A stretch of DNA of 64,000 bases from Ficedula albicollis (Eukaryota > Chordata > Aves > Passeriformes > Muscicapidae). The notes beneath the pieces are model-generated. The model was given only the letters and a program-made list of their open reading frames with translations. It did not search any database and was not told the DNA's origin. The position numbers and the translations under genes are program-made. Location: assembly GCF_000247815.1 (NCBI RefSeq), contig NC_021677.1:64032038-64096037 (forward strand). The letters are read 5' to 3'. Below, in pieces: positions 1 through 17,135 of this stretch; position 1 is the stretch's first letter, and each line of letters starts with the position of its first letter.

Positions 1-2100
<2,100 letters not shown>

Positions 2101-2311
2101 TTGGAGCTGGCCCAGCCTGGCTGTGCCTGGGTCAGGGCAGGGAGCAGCCCCAGAACAGCTCCGTGGGCAGGGCTGCCCGTGGCCCAGGGCTGGGAATTGC
2201 TGGGAATTCATGGGAGTGAAGGGGCCAGAGGGTCCTGAAGGGCTGGGGGAATCTCTCGAGGGATTAAAGGGAATCTGATTGGAATGTGATCCAGAGAGGA
2301 GAGTGAGGAAG
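2101..2311. other. Single-copy spacer, nothing recognised
   Basis: GC-rich, non-repetitive sequence. No exon, CR1 or LTR signature was seen. Confidence 0.6.
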
Positions 2312-2412
2312 AGACCATGGAACCATGGAATGGTTTGGGTTGGGAGGGTCCTTAAATCCCACCCCTGCCATGGCAGGGACACCTCCCATGTCCCAGGTGC
2401 TCCAGCCCCAGT
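2312..2412 (-). mobile_element. CR1 LINE 3'-end fragment
   Basis: On the plus strand it reads ggaatggtttgggttggg, then ccttaaatcccacccctgcc and a palindromic ccatggcaggg. This is the reverse complement of the conserved avian CR1 3' terminus. It runs straight into the 29-bp minisatellite, which may have grown out of the CR1 body. Confidence 0.85.
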
Positions 2413-4030
2413 GTTCCCCTTCTCCCCCATTCCCAGGAGCAGGATTCTTCACCTCTCCCCTTTCCTGGGGACAGGATTCTCCTCTCCCCGTTCTTGGGGA
2501 CAGGATTCCCCTCTCCCCATTCCAGGAGCATGATCCCCCTTTCCCCATTCCCAGGAGCAGGATTCCCCCTCTCCCCGTTCCAGGGGACAGGATCCTCTCT
2601 CCCCATTCCTGGTGACAAGATTCCCCTCTCCCCATTCCAGGATCAGGATCCCCCTTTCCCCATTTCCAGGGGACAGGATCCCTCTCTCCCCATTCCTGGG
2701 GACAGGATCCCCGTTCCCTGTTCCTGGGGACAGGATCCCTCTCTCCCCCATTCCTGGGGACAGGATCCCCGTTCCCCGTTCCTGGGGACAGGATCCCTCT
2801 CTCCCCCATTCCTGGGGACAGGATCCCCGTTCCCTGTTCCTGGGGACAGGATCCCTCTCTCCCCCATTCCTGGGGACAGGATCCCCGTTCCCTGTTCCTG
2901 GGGACAGGATCCCTCTCTCCCCCATTCCTGGGGACAGGATCCCCGTTCCCTGTTCCTGGGGACAGGATCCCTCTCTCCCCCATTCCTGGGGACAGGATCC
3001 CCGTTCCCTGTTCCTGGGGACAGGATCCCTCTCTCCCCCATTCCTGGGGACAGGATCCCCGTTCCCTGTTCCTGGGGACAGGATCCCTCTCTCCCCCATT
3101 CCTGGGGACAGGATCCCCGTTCCCCGTTCCTGGGGACAGGATCCCCGTTCCCCGTTCCTGGGGACAGGATCCCCCTTTCCCCATTTCCAGGGGACAGGAT
3201 CCCCTCTCCCCATTCCTGGGGACAGGATCCCCCTCTCCCCATTCCTGGGGACAGGATCCCCCTCTCCCCATTCCTGGGGACAGGATCCCCCTCTCCCCAT
3301 TCCTGGGGACAGGATCCCCCTCTCCCCATTCCTGGGGACAGGATCCCCCTCTCCCCATTCCTGGGGACAGGATCCCCCTCTCCCCATTCCTGGGGACAGG
3401 ATCCCCCTCTCCCCATTCCTGGGGACAGGATCCCCCTCTCCCCATTCCTGGGGACAGGATCCCCCTCTCCCCATTCCTGGGGACAGGATCCCCCTCTCCC
3501 CATTCCTGGGGACAGGATCCCCCTCTCCCCATTCCTGGGGACAGGATCCCCCTCTCCCCATTCCTGGGGACAGGATCCCCCTCTCCCCATTCCTGGGGAC
3601 AGGATCCCCCTCTCCCCATTCCTGGGGACAGGATCCCCCTCTCCCCATTCCTGGGGACAGGATCCCCCTCTCCCCATTCCTGGGGACAGGATCCCCCTCT
3701 CCCCATTCCTGGGGACAGGATCCCCCTCTCCCCATTCCTGGGGACAGGATCCCCCTCTCCCCATTCCTGGGGACAGGATCCCCCTCTCCCCATTCCTGGG
3801 GACAGGATCCCCCTCTCCCCATTCCTGGGGACAGGATCCCCCTCTCCCCATTCCTGGGGACAGGATCCCCCTCTCCCCATTCCTGGGGACAGGATCCCCC
3901 TCTCCCCATTCCTGGGGACAGGATCCCCCTCTCCCCATTCCTGGGGACAGGATCCCCTCTCCCCGTTCCTGGGGACAGGATCCCCTCTCCCCATTCCCGG
4001 GGACAGGATCCCCTCTCCCCGTTCCCGGGA
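2413..4030. repeat. 29-bp minisatellite with 58-bp higher-order block
   Basis: The unit is 29 bp, built around ATTCCTGGGGACAGGATCC, and nearly every unit carries a BamHI site (GGATCC). Three zones are visible: degenerate units at 2413-2700; a 58-bp dimeric higher-order repeat at about 2700-3150 (for example 2750 and 2808); and about 26 almost perfect 29-mers at about 3210-3960. Because 29 is not a multiple of 3, several frames on both strands stay open with a 29-residue period. These frames are by-products of the repeat, not genes. Confidence 0.95.
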
Positions 4031-4665
4031 GCCGAGCTCTCCCCTGCCGGTGTGACAGTCCCCGCAGCCCGGGCTGGTGACAGGGTGACATTATTAACTC
4101 TGCTCAGTTTGTTTGCAGCTGTCACACGCCTGCTTTCCCCAGCCCCACTCCTGCACCGCAATATTTGCTTTCCTCTCATTTGTATGTGCACTTGTCTCCG
4201 TCGAATTTTGTCTCTTTGATTTCCGACCATTTTTCAATTTATCAGGATCACTTTGAATTCTAATCCTGGCTGCCAGAGCACTTGTAATCATCCCCACTCT
4301 GGTGTCACTCGCTGCTCCCTGGCTCGTGCTGAGTTGTTAATATTTCATGGAAGCACAGCCACTCAGGGCCCTGCTCCTCCAGAGGGGCTCGTGTGTCCTG
4401 TGCCAGAGAATCCTTTGGAGCAGCTTTTTGTCATTTCTGGCCTCTCACAGCACACCCAGACCGTTATTGGGTTCAATTACTGCTGCAGGATAAATGTGGA
4501 TCATTGGCAGCGACCTCGTGGTGCTGGTTGGACAAACACATCCCAGCTTTTGATGTGCAGCTCCTTTGGGAAGGGATAATTCACACTTTGGGATTTTGGG
4601 GTCCTCCTGCTCCTCCCCAGCCCAGCATTCCCTGGGGTCCCACATCCCACAGGGGAGGCTGCGAG
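4031..4665. other. Single-copy sequence, no gene seen
   Basis: Mixed-composition DNA, AT-richer from 4090 to 4260. No splice-flanked open frame and no known repeat were recognised. Confidence 0.5.
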
Positions 4666-5084
4666 AAGGAAGGAAGGAAGGAAGGAAGGAAGGAAGGAAG
4701 GAAGGAAGGAAGGAAGGAAGGAAGGAAGGAAGGAAGGAAGGAAGGAAGGAAGGAAGGAAGGAAGGAAGGAAGGAAGGAAGGAAGGAAGGAAGGAAGGAAG
4801 GAAGGAAGGAAGGAAGGAAGGAAGGAAGGAAGGAAGGAAGGAAGGAAGGAAGGAAGGAAGGAAGGAAGGAAGGAAGGAAGGAAGGAAGGAAGGAAGGAAG
4901 GAAGGAAGGAAGGAAGGAAGGAAGGAAGGAAGGAAGGAAGGAAGGAAGGAAGGAAGGAAGGAAGGAAGGAAGGAAGGAAGGAAGGAAGGAAGGAAGGAAG
5001 GAAGGAAGGAAGGAAGGAAGGAAGGAAGGAAGGAAGGAAGGAAGGAAGGAAGGAAGGAAGGAAGGAAGGAAGGAAGGAAGGAAG
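4666..5084 (+). repeat. (AAGG)n microsatellite, about 105 copies
   Basis: An essentially uninterrupted tetranucleotide array of about 419 bases. Interruption appears only at the right edge (gaagaaagag). It is purine-only on the plus strand, so it could adopt triplex structure. The open frames across it (EGRK / LPSF periodic peptides) are artefacts of the repeat. Confidence 0.97.
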
Positions 5085-5533
5085 AAAGAGATTTGCTCTG
5101 GTGGCAAAGGGCACATCTGGAGAGGGCAGGGCCTGGGGGCTCCCCTGGAGAGCCTGGAGGTGAGGGCTGCTCCCACCCTGGCTCCAGGATGAGGGCACCC
5201 GAGCTCTGCCCTTCTCCCGCCTTCCAAACATCATCAAAACGAAATCCGGGGGGTTACGGGGTCAGAATGGTAATTCCAGACTCTGGAGCATCTTCTTCCG
5301 TTAAAAAAATAACTTTGCTGAAATAATTCATGCTCTCTGCCACTCCTGAGTCAATGAATTCTCATTTCCAGATGGAAAAGATGTGTTTGAAAAGATCCTG
5401 ACCTCTTGTATCAGGTTCAGCCCGAGAGTGGCTGGGAGTCTGGGCAGCAGCTTCCTTGCAGACACAGAACTCCTCAGAAGTCACCAGGTGCAAGAATTCA
5501 ACAGCATTTTGTCAAGCCTTGTGACAGGGTTGA
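5085..5533. other. Single-copy sequence, no gene seen
   Basis: No repeat family was recognised, and no open frame has convincing splice sites. Confidence 0.5.
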
Positions 5534-5645
5534 CAGGAGTCTCCCACCTCTGCCATGCAGAGCCTGGAACTGTCCCTGCCCAGGCAGCAGGGCTGGACCA
5601 GGTGACCTCTGCAGGACCTTCCAGCCCAAACCATTCCACCATCCT
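5534..5645 (+). mobile_element. CR1 3'-end fragment
   Basis: Ends with 'gaccttccagcccaaaccat', the sense-strand CR1 3' terminus, preceded by a degraded CR1 body with ggaactgtccctgcccaggc. Confidence 0.6.
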
Positions 5646-6352
5646 TTGAGCAGAGAAAGAATACAAGAAAATTGAGTTGCAAGGAGGAAAAAGTGAGGAG
5701 GAGAGAGGGAAAATATCTTTAGAGGGGGAGGTTCATGGGTTTTGTACCGCACTCACCTGTATCTGCAGCTCTGCATTAATTCCATAGTGTCTGCAGGGTG
5801 AGGAAAGGTGGAAGGAGGGAGGTGAATAGAAAAGAAATAATGGATAAAATGCTATTGAGGAAACATGGAGGGCCCAGAAGAGAGAAAAATAATGGTTTGG
5901 AAAAGCAGCCCAAGCCTTTGTGCAGGGAGGGCAGGTGAGAAGGATTGAATGGTCCTGTCTGGGCTGGAACCCCTCGATCTCAGGAGCAGTGGAGCAGCTG
6001 CCCTGCGTAGGAGGTGGTGATTAAAGGCTCCATTCTGCCCTGTCAGCTGCAATTCCCGTGGGAAAGGCTGATCCTCGCTGTGCACGAGGAGATGGCAGAG
6101 TTTCACTTGGAGCTGGTTGCATCCAGCCAGGGCTGCACCACAGGAGACTCAGGCTGGGACAGAAACTCCAGCTCAGGGAAGAGCAACGTCTCAAAATGAT
6201 GGAAACTTTACAGGCTGGAAAGTTCTGGAAGAGTTCCCAAATATCCCAGTGTTTGGGCTTAGCCCCTGGTGGTGTCACCCCTGGGCTGTGTCTTGGGGAC
6301 ATTCCTATCATGGGGGGCTTCCTGCAGTGCTGGCATGGCTGAGAGGGCCTTG
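5646..6352. other. Single-copy sequence, nothing recognised
   Basis: Moderately purine-rich sequence with no repeat or exon signature that I can name. Confidence 0.5.
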
Positions 6353-7691
<1,339 letters not shown>

Positions 7692-7775
7692 GACCCCAGT
7701 GTCCCGCCTGGCCCTGGGCACTGCCGGGATCCAGGGGCAGCCACAGCTGCTCTGGGAGACGTGTCAGAGCTGCAG
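7692..7775 (-). mobile_element. CR1 internal fragment
   Basis: Contains 'cagtgtcccgcctggccctg' and 'atccaggggcagccacagct', the antisense CR1 3' body. It directly abuts the family-A element, which suggests family A inserted into a CR1. Confidence 0.65.
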
Positions 7776-8570
7776 CAGCACCAGGGGAGCTCAGCTGGGG
7801 GCTCTGGTGGAGCTGGAGCTGCTCCTGGAAGGAACTGCTGTGTTTTGCTCTTGAACTAATCCCTGGAAATGCGAGGTACCCGACGGTGCCAGATCAGGGA
7901 TCTCTGGATGATTTTCCTGTGGGTGTTTTCCCCACGTGCTGTGTCATTGTTTGGAGAGCTCAGTGGATATTTTGGGAACATATGTGCCTTCCTCCTCCCT
8001 GCCAGCATCTTCATTTCCAGCCTGTGGATGGGTTTTTCCTTCCTTTGTGGGTACATTACAGCACTTTTCTCTCCTGGAGAGAATTAGCCAGGAACACAAT
8101 GGGAAATGGCAGATTTGGGATTATTTGTTCATTTGGTTTTGTGCTTCTCTTCCCTGCCTGGCTCCCACCCTTCTCCTCTGGAGTTGCATTGTTGCTCTTG
8201 AAGCCAAAGAGCTTTAAAATCCGCGGGACTAAACAGGCTGAGGAGTTCTTCAGAGAAGAGAGGCTCACATGGAGACCTCACAGCACCTTCCAAAATCTGG
8301 CAGGGCCATCCCACCCTCCCCATCACTGCAGCAGCATGGGTGCTGCTCTTGAAGAAGCCAAATTCTTGCTTTGATCTGGAAATTTTGGTCTGGCAGCCAA
8401 AACTTGTGTTTTCCCTTGGAAATGTGCTCAACTAGGAGAATTTTTCTAGTTGAGGAGTCCATTGCAGTCAGTAGTTATCAAATCTGCAAACAGGACCCAG
8501 GATTTGCTCAGCTCATCCAGTCCAGGCTGGTCCCTGCTTTGCCATCTCTGGGGGCAGCCCTGCCCTGCCT
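7776..8570. other. Single-copy sequence, no gene seen
   Basis: A plus-strand frame runs through about 7661-8374, but it crosses the CR1 and LTR-like pieces and shows no recognisable domain. I do not regard it as coding. Confidence 0.5.
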
Positions 8571-10281
8571 GGAACCCCCAAACAAACCCAGTGCCCCCTC
8601 GGGGGTGATGGAACCCCCAAACAAACCCAGTGCCACCTTGGGGGTGATGGAACCCCCAAACAAACCCAGCACCCCCAAAGGGGTGATGGAACCCCCAAAC
8701 AAACCCTGTGCCACCTCGGGGGTGATGGAACCCCCAAACAAACCCAGTGCCACCTCAGGGGTGATGGAACCCCCAAACAAACCCAGTGCCACCTCAGGGG
8801 TGATGGAACCCCCAAACAAACCCAGTGCCACCTCAGGGGTGATGGAACCCCCAAACAAACCCAGTGCCACCTCAGGGGTGATGGAACCCCCAAACAAACC
8901 CAGTGCCACCTCAGGGGTGATGGAACCCCCAAACAAACCCAGTGCCACCTCAGGGGTGATGGAACCCCCAAACAAACCCAGTGCCACCTCAGGGGTGATG
9001 GAACCCCCAAACAAACCCAGTGCCACCTCAGGGGTGATGGAACCCCCAAACAAACCCAGTGCCACCTCAGGGGTGATGGAACCCCCAAACAAACCCAGTG
9101 CCACCTCAGGGGTGATGGAACCCCCAAACAAACCCAGTGCCACCTCAGGGGTGATGGAACCCCCAAACAAACCCAGTGCCACCTCAGGGGTGATGGAACC
9201 CCCAAACAAACCCAGTGCCACCTCAGGGGTGATGGAACCCCCAAACAAACCCAGTGCCACCTCAGGGGTGATGGAACCCCCAAACAAACCCAGTGCCACC
9301 TCAGGGGTGATGGAACCCCCAAACAAACCCAGTGCCACCTCAGGGGTGATGGAACCCCCAAACAAACCCAGTGCCACCTCAGGGGTGATGGAACCCCCAA
9401 ACAAACCCAGTGCCACCTCAGGGGTGATGGAACCCCCAAACAAACCCAGTGCCACCTCAGGGGTGATGGAACCCCCAAACAAACCCAGTGCCACCTCAGG
9501 GGTGATGGAACCCCCAAACAAACCCAGTGCCACCTCAGGGGTGATGGAACCCCCAAACAAACCCAGTGCCACCTCAGGGGTGATGGAACCCCCAAACAAA
9601 CCCAGTGCCACCTCAGGGGTGATGGAACCCCCAAACAAACCCAGTGCCACCTCAGGGGTGATGGAACCCCCAAACAAACCCAGTGCCACCTCAGGGGTGA
9701 TGGAACCCCCAAACAAACCCAGTGCCACCTCAGGGGTGATGGAACCCCCAAACAAACCCAGTGCCACCTCAGGGGTGATGGAACCCCCAAACAAACCCAG
9801 TGCCACCTCAGGGGTGATGGAACCCCCAAACAAACCCAGTGCCACCTCAGGGGTGATGGAACCCCCAAACAAACCCAGTGCCACCTCAGGGGTGATGGAA
9901 CCCCCAAACAAACCCAGTGCCACCTCAGGGGTGATGGAACCCCCAAACAAACCCAGTGCCACCTCAGGGGTGATGGAACCCCCAAACAAACCCAGTGCCA
10001 CCTCAGGGGTGATGGAACCCCCAAACAAACCCAGTGCCACCTCAGGGGTGATGGAACCCCCAAACAAACCCAGTGCCACCTCAGGGGTGATGGAACCCCC
10101 AAACAAACCCAGTGCCACCTCAGGGGTGATGGAACCCCCAAACAAACCCAGTGCCACCTCAGGGGTGATGGAACCCCCAAACAAACCCAGTGCCACCTCA
10201 GGGGTGATGGAACCCCCAAACAAGCCCAGTGCCACCTCAGGGGTGATGGAACCCCCAAACAAACCCAGTGCCACCTGGGGG
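8571..10281. repeat. 39-bp minisatellite, about 44 copies
   Basis: The unit is 39 bp, around GGAACCCCCAAACAAACCCA, and is almost perfectly homogeneous after the first four to five units. One late variant unit has caagccc near 10222. Since 39 is 13 codons, frames on both strands stay open for 580-700 residues as 13-residue periodic peptides. Equal openness on opposite strands and the absence of a start context, splice signals or flanking conservation argue against translation. Confidence 0.95.
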
Positions 10282-11191
10282 GTGACTTCATTTCCTTTGT
10301 CTGATCATTTCCCCATTTCCAGCTTGGAGCACTCTGCAGGACAAATGTCACAGATCCCATTTGGCAGTAAGGGGGGGAAGGATGCTCCTGTCCCCTCCAG
10401 TGTCCCCAAATGCTGCCAGTCCCTGCTGGCACAGCTGGCACCACATCTGGAGCTCCCCTTTCCATCCCCCCGCAGTCGGCAGTGCCAGAATTGAGGGGTT
10501 GCGAGGTTCACTTTAATTATTGCTGCTCCCAATCTTATCTGGATTAAGAAAGAACTTTAATTACTTGGCTGATAGCTTTGCCTTTTCCCTGGGGCTCTGG
10601 TCCATTAACCCTTCCAGAGCCTCATCGCTGCGGGGCGCGGGGACGGAGGGGCTGGGTGCTCGGGGCTTTGTCAAAGGCACAAAAAAAAAAAAAAAAAAGG
10701 CTTGAAATGCCATTTCGTGTGGCAGGTTTCAGAAAACAATCATTAGGAGAGGAATATTCGCAAATGTCACCGTTTGGGAAGGGCCCTGTGTGCCTGGCTG
10801 CGTTCTGTGTCCTGATGGACTGGAAAACAAACAGCGGCTCCTCTCCGGGCTGCAGCTCGGGCTGCTGAGAGCACAAGTGTTAACATTTATTACTTGGTGG
10901 TAAACATCATTAGCGTGACCTTTTTGAGGCATTTGAAAGGGGAAATTAGATGGTGCAGAATGCAGAGGTCCTTTCTCTCTCGCAGCTCTCTCCCAACGCC
11001 TTGGTGTCTCCCAGGGAGTGAAAATGCAGGCACAGGCTGAGGGAATGAGGGAATGATTGCCCCGGGGTTCCTGCGGCTCGTCCCTGCTCCAGGGAATGCA
11101 GTGACTTGGGAGTGGGCACCTGGAAAACAGCCATGGGGCTTTATGTTCCTTTGTAGGGTTTTTTTGTCTGCATTTTCTATGAATGTTGTCA
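10282..11191. other. Single-copy sequence with A18 tract
   Basis: Contains a pure A tract at about 10681-10698. AT-richer blocks at about 10500-10610 and 10868-10950 resemble conserved non-coding DNA by composition only. No coding exon was recognised. Confidence 0.45.
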
Positions 11192-11494
11192 TGTCCCGGT
11201 GTGCAGGACAGGTGTCTGCCAATAAAGGCAGGAGCTTCTCTTTGAAATGGAGAATGCAAACCCCCTCCCTCCTAATTATTATTATAATTTTGAAATTAAG
11301 GGGCTCTCAGGCAAAGAGATGGGAATTAGGAATAACAGTTCTTCACTAGGAAAATTCAAATAGAAATGCAGCATCACAAAGAACAATCCCAAACCCTGCC
11401 AGAGTCAGAATCCAAGCTGACACCCGTCAGTCAGTCAGGGTGCTGGCAGCAGTCCCATTCAATGGTGGCTGCATCCTCCTGCAGTGGCAGATGT
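11192..11494 (+). mobile_element. LTR-like interspersed repeat, family A, truncated by poly-G
   Basis: The most complete visible copy of family A. It starts tgtcccggtgtgcaggaca, matches the reverse complement of 7425-7691, and extends about 40 bases further (gcatcctcctgcagtggcag) before poly-G run 3. Confidence 0.55.
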
Positions 11495-12330
<836 letters not shown>

Positions 12331-12354
12331 TGCTGTCACATCCTGCATTGCAGC

Positions 12355-12450
12355 CCAAGACAGGTCACAAAACCCCATCAAGGTTTGGGTTGGAAGGACC
12401 TTAAAGCTCACCCAGCTCTGTCCCCTGCCGTCATCTCCAAGGTCTTTCCC
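12355..12450 (-). mobile_element. CR1 3'-end fragment
   Basis: Plus-strand text 'ggtttgggttggaaggacct' followed by taaagctcaccc is the antisense CR1 terminus. The body is degraded. Confidence 0.75.
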
Positions 12451-13085
12451 ACCCAGACCAGTTGCAGGATTCCAGCATTTTGGGGTGTGAGCCTGTGAGT
12501 GTTTGGCAGGGTGGAGCTGGGGGCTGTGGGAGGAAGCAAAGCCCCAGAGTGAGGAGAGCTGCTCTCTGCAGCCCTGGCCAGCCCTCAGCGCAGTTCTGGG
12601 CCTGGAATTGGGTGGCTTTTAACAACAATTCCCACTGCAGATCCCAAATTGCCACGATCCCAATGAATTCAGGGGTGGGAGGTGCTTTATTCCCTGCCCT
12701 GAGCATGTGGGCTACTGGGACAGCGTTTGCTGGGAGAAAATCCATGGAACAGAGAAAATCTGAGAAATTTACAGAGAAAATCTGTAAAATATTAGTATGG
12801 AATGTGTAACTCCCAAAGGAGCAGCAGCAGCACAGCTGGAACATCTTTGGGGTGGGAAGGTGTCTCTCCTTCCTGTAGGATGATGGGCTCAGCCCCAGGG
12901 GTTTTCCTTCCCAAGTGTCCCTTGGTGTCACAGCTGTGCCAGGCTGAGCCCACCTGGGTCCTGCTGGGCCTTGGGTTTCTGGGAAAAGGATGGTAAAAAA
13001 ACATCTGAAACTGATGTGTTGCCTTCAAAGCTTAGCAGAAGAGGTGATTGGGTGGATGAAACGTGAGTGGTAGAGTCACACAGAG
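12451..13085. other. Single-copy sequence, nothing recognised
   Basis: No repeat family or exon was identified. Confidence 0.5.
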
Positions 13086-14491
<1,406 letters not shown>

Positions 14492-14556
14492 GTGGGATGG
14501 GGTGGGATGGGATTTAAGGCTCCTTCCAGCCCAAACCACTCTGGGATTCTGTGCAG
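14492..14556 (+). mobile_element. CR1, 3' part of the split copy
   Basis: gtgggatggggtgggatggg, then atttaaggctccttccagcc and aaaccactctgggattctgt form the sense CR1 3' end and complete the element begun at 13086. Confidence 0.85.
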
Positions 14557-14911
14557 ACAAAGTTTTCTCTCCTTCTACTTGCAGGAGGGAAAAAGTGAGC
14601 AGAAGACCAGGAAAACCTTCCTGCCATCCTCCTCAGAGATCCTGGATATCCTGAGTTTGTTCCCACAGCCTGCGAGTCCTTCAAGGAGACCTGTCCTCTC
14701 TGGAAGCATCTTTATTAGAGTGACCTCTTTTTATGTGCTCAGACCTTCGACTTCCAATTTCCTTCCACCTCTGGGAGGTGAAATTGGTGCTCTGAGAGCT
14801 CCTAAAGGGAAATGACCTGGAACAGAAGCAGCTGCAGCCACATCAGCCTTGGGGAGGCACCGTGGGGACAGGGTCAGGGTGCAGAAGGGCTCTGGGGGGA
14901 CAGGGTGGGCT
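14557..14911. other. Single-copy sequence, nothing recognised
   Basis: No repeat or exon was recognised. Confidence 0.5.
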
Positions 14912-15283
14912 GGAAAAAGAGATTTGCCTTTACAAACAAACTGCTGGTTTGCTGAGAAATGAAATTGGATATTGAAAGAAGCAATGGGGAAAAACCATGA
15001 GCTCTGTAAGAATTAAAAATGCAGAGGGAGGGTTGTACATGAGAGGGAATCTCAGTGTCAGGTGTTTGGGCAGTCTGTGCCTCTCAAGTGCCTCAGCCCA
15101 TGGGGACAGAGAGAGGGAAATGCAGCTGGGAAATTGGGATAAAAGGAGGCTGTGTGCTCCAAAAATGTGAGAGATCCCAGGGCAATGCCCCATGGCCTCT
15201 GCCTTTGTCTGAATAAAGGAAAAGGACTCCTCTGTCTCCCTTTGGGATGTGAACCTCTGGAGTTTGTGGGTTCATTTTCCTGA
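14912..15283 (+). mobile_element. LTR family B, 5'-truncated copy
   Basis: Closely matches 51400-51882 and 60310-60788. LTR organisation is visible: a TATA-like ATAAAAGG at 15139 and an AATAAA polyadenylation signal at 15212, the spacing expected for a short R region. The first about 110 bases of the family are missing. No internal retroviral sequence is attached, so it is a solo LTR or fragment. Confidence 0.75.
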
Positions 15284-15424
15284 CCGTGCCTTTGGGATCC
15301 CAGTGCTCCCAGTGTCCCCACTGCCTGTCCCAGTGGCACTTCCCAGCCACATCCCCCAGTGCTGGCACAGCTGTGCCACCCCTTCCCTGCCAGGGGAGCT
15401 GGGGCCACTGGAGCCCCCAAAAGG
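15284..15424. other. Short spacer, nothing recognised
   Basis: GC-rich sequence between the family-B LTR and the 33-bp minisatellite. Confidence 0.5.
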
Positions 15425-15954
15425 CATTAAACCCACAGTTCCTGGCTTTCCTGCCCCATTAAACCCACAGCTCCTGGCTTTTCTTACAGCACTGACCCCA
15501 CAGCTCCTGGCTTTTCCTGGAGCACTGACCCCACAGCTCCTGGCTTTTCCTGCAGCTCTGACCCCACAGCTCCTGGCTTTTCTTACAGCACTGACCCCAC
15601 AGTTCCTGGCTTTTCCTGCCCCATTAAACCCACAGCTCCTGGCTTTTCCTGCAGCTCTGACCCCACAGCTCCTGGCTTTTCTTACAGCACTGACCCCACA
15701 GCTCCTGGCTTTTCCTGCAGCTCTGACCCCACAGCTCCTGGCTTTTCTTACAGCACTGACCCCACAGCTCCTGGCTTTTCCTGCAGCTCTGACCCCACAG
15801 CTCCTGGCTTTTCTTACAGCACTGACCCCACAGCTCCTGGCTTTTCCTGCAGCTCTGACCCCACAGCTCCTGGCTTTTCTTACAGCACTGACCCCACAGT
15901 TCCTGGCTTTTCCTGCCCCATTAAACCCACAGCTCCTGGCTTTTCCTGCAGTCA
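15425..15954. repeat. 33-bp minisatellite, about 16 copies
   Basis: The units alternate between a 'tcctgcagctctgacccca' form and a 'tcttacagcactgacccca' form around a shared cagctcctggctttt, giving a 66-bp higher-order period in the middle. A third form with ccccattaaaccca occurs at both ends. The 11-residue periodic frames across it are not genes. Confidence 0.95.
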
Positions 15955-16984
15955 AAAGAGCAGCTGTTGTGTCCTGGCTGCTGCTGCCTGGGTTTCTCTC
16001 CAGGCTCACCCTGCTGCATCCAGAGCTGTGGTCAGGGCTGTGCTGTGACACAGACACGTCTGCTGTGACATGGGCACGTGGCCGGGATGGAGCTGCTGCT
16101 GCCCCCCGAGGAGCAGCCCCTGATCTCACAGGCCCATTTCAGCAGCTGCAAATCAGGCATTTCTCACTGCCCCACACAGGCTGGGCCTGGCACGCAGGCT
16201 CTGTCACACAGCACACACTCGCAGGGAAATCTCTTTAAAGTGGTTTTTTGATGGGTAATGGATTGTCAGTGCTGGCTCCTGCATCGCAACAGGGGCAGGG
16301 GAAGATGTGACGCCTCCTGATTTTCCTTTATTAGAGGGTAAATACCAAAATGAGCTGATGAGAGCCTATTTATTTTTATGAGGAAATAAACAGCCAAAAG
16401 GGCAGCAGTTTATGAGATGAAAGCTAATACAGCTGGGCCCTGATTTGGTGAAAGGCTGTCAGAAAACAAAGCAGAGATTTAGTGCTGAAGATGTTTTGAT
16501 GGAAGCAACAGGAGCTGTGTTCAGCCAGGGTTGTATTAACAAATTAAACAAAAAGTGCTGGGCCCTCAGATGGCAAAAGCAGGGACACAGAGCAGGCCAG
16601 CAGGGCTGTGAGGGTGGAGAGGCTCAGCAATGGAGTCCCAGCAGTGTTTTCCTCTTTGCTCCCAAATGCACGGCAAGGAAACAGGGAAGGGAAATGTGGA
16701 GTTTGCAGGGAGAGGTGACATTGGGAGTGCACATTTCTGGCTGTGTTTAAGGAGCTTTCATTACCTGCTGAATCACACCAGAGACTGAAGGGAAACACGT
16801 GGAAATGAAGGGATTAAACCTCCTCCCAGATGGGCAGGTGAACCTGGAGGCAGAGGGATGTTAACGCTGGAATTTGGGGGATTCATTCTGATGCTGGTAG
16901 AAAATTCCAGATGTGTCATCCTGCCTCCCAGCAGCAACTCTGCACCCTGCACCTCGACTGGAGAGGGCTGGGAACTAGAGGGAC
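15955..16984. other. Single-copy sequence, no gene seen
   Basis: The 16320-16570 part is AT-rich and non-repetitive and could be conserved non-coding DNA. Nothing specific was recognised. Confidence 0.45.
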
Positions 16985-17135
16985 TCAACTCTGGGGGATT
17001 TCAAAGCCCTGTGCACGTGGCACCTGGGGACATGTGGCACCTGGGGACATGTGGCAGTGGCACTGCTGGGGGATTGTTGCACTCGACACACTCTGAAGGA
17101 TTTTCCAACCTTAACAGCCCCAGAATTCTGTATTT
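16985..17135 (+). mobile_element. CR1 3'-end fragment
   Basis: Has the sense CR1 motifs 'ggcacctggggacatgtggc', 'ctgctgggggattgttgcac' and 'aggattttccaaccttaaca', ending agaattctgt. The 'ggcacctggggacatgt' piece is tandemly repeated. Confidence 0.75.

Noticed and set aside
2264..4230. Several 480-590-codon frames on both strands over the 29-bp array
   Set aside because: They overlap each other in multiple frames and mirror the tandem repeat. None extends into unique coding-like sequence.
4666..5084. EGRK-repeat protein over the (AAGG)n tract
   Set aside because: Microsatellite translation, equally open on the opposite strand.
8371..10494. 707-codon plus-strand frame with a 13-residue repeat
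   Set aside because: Frame is open only because the repeat unit is 39 bases. The opposite strand is equally open, and there is no domain, splice or promoter support.
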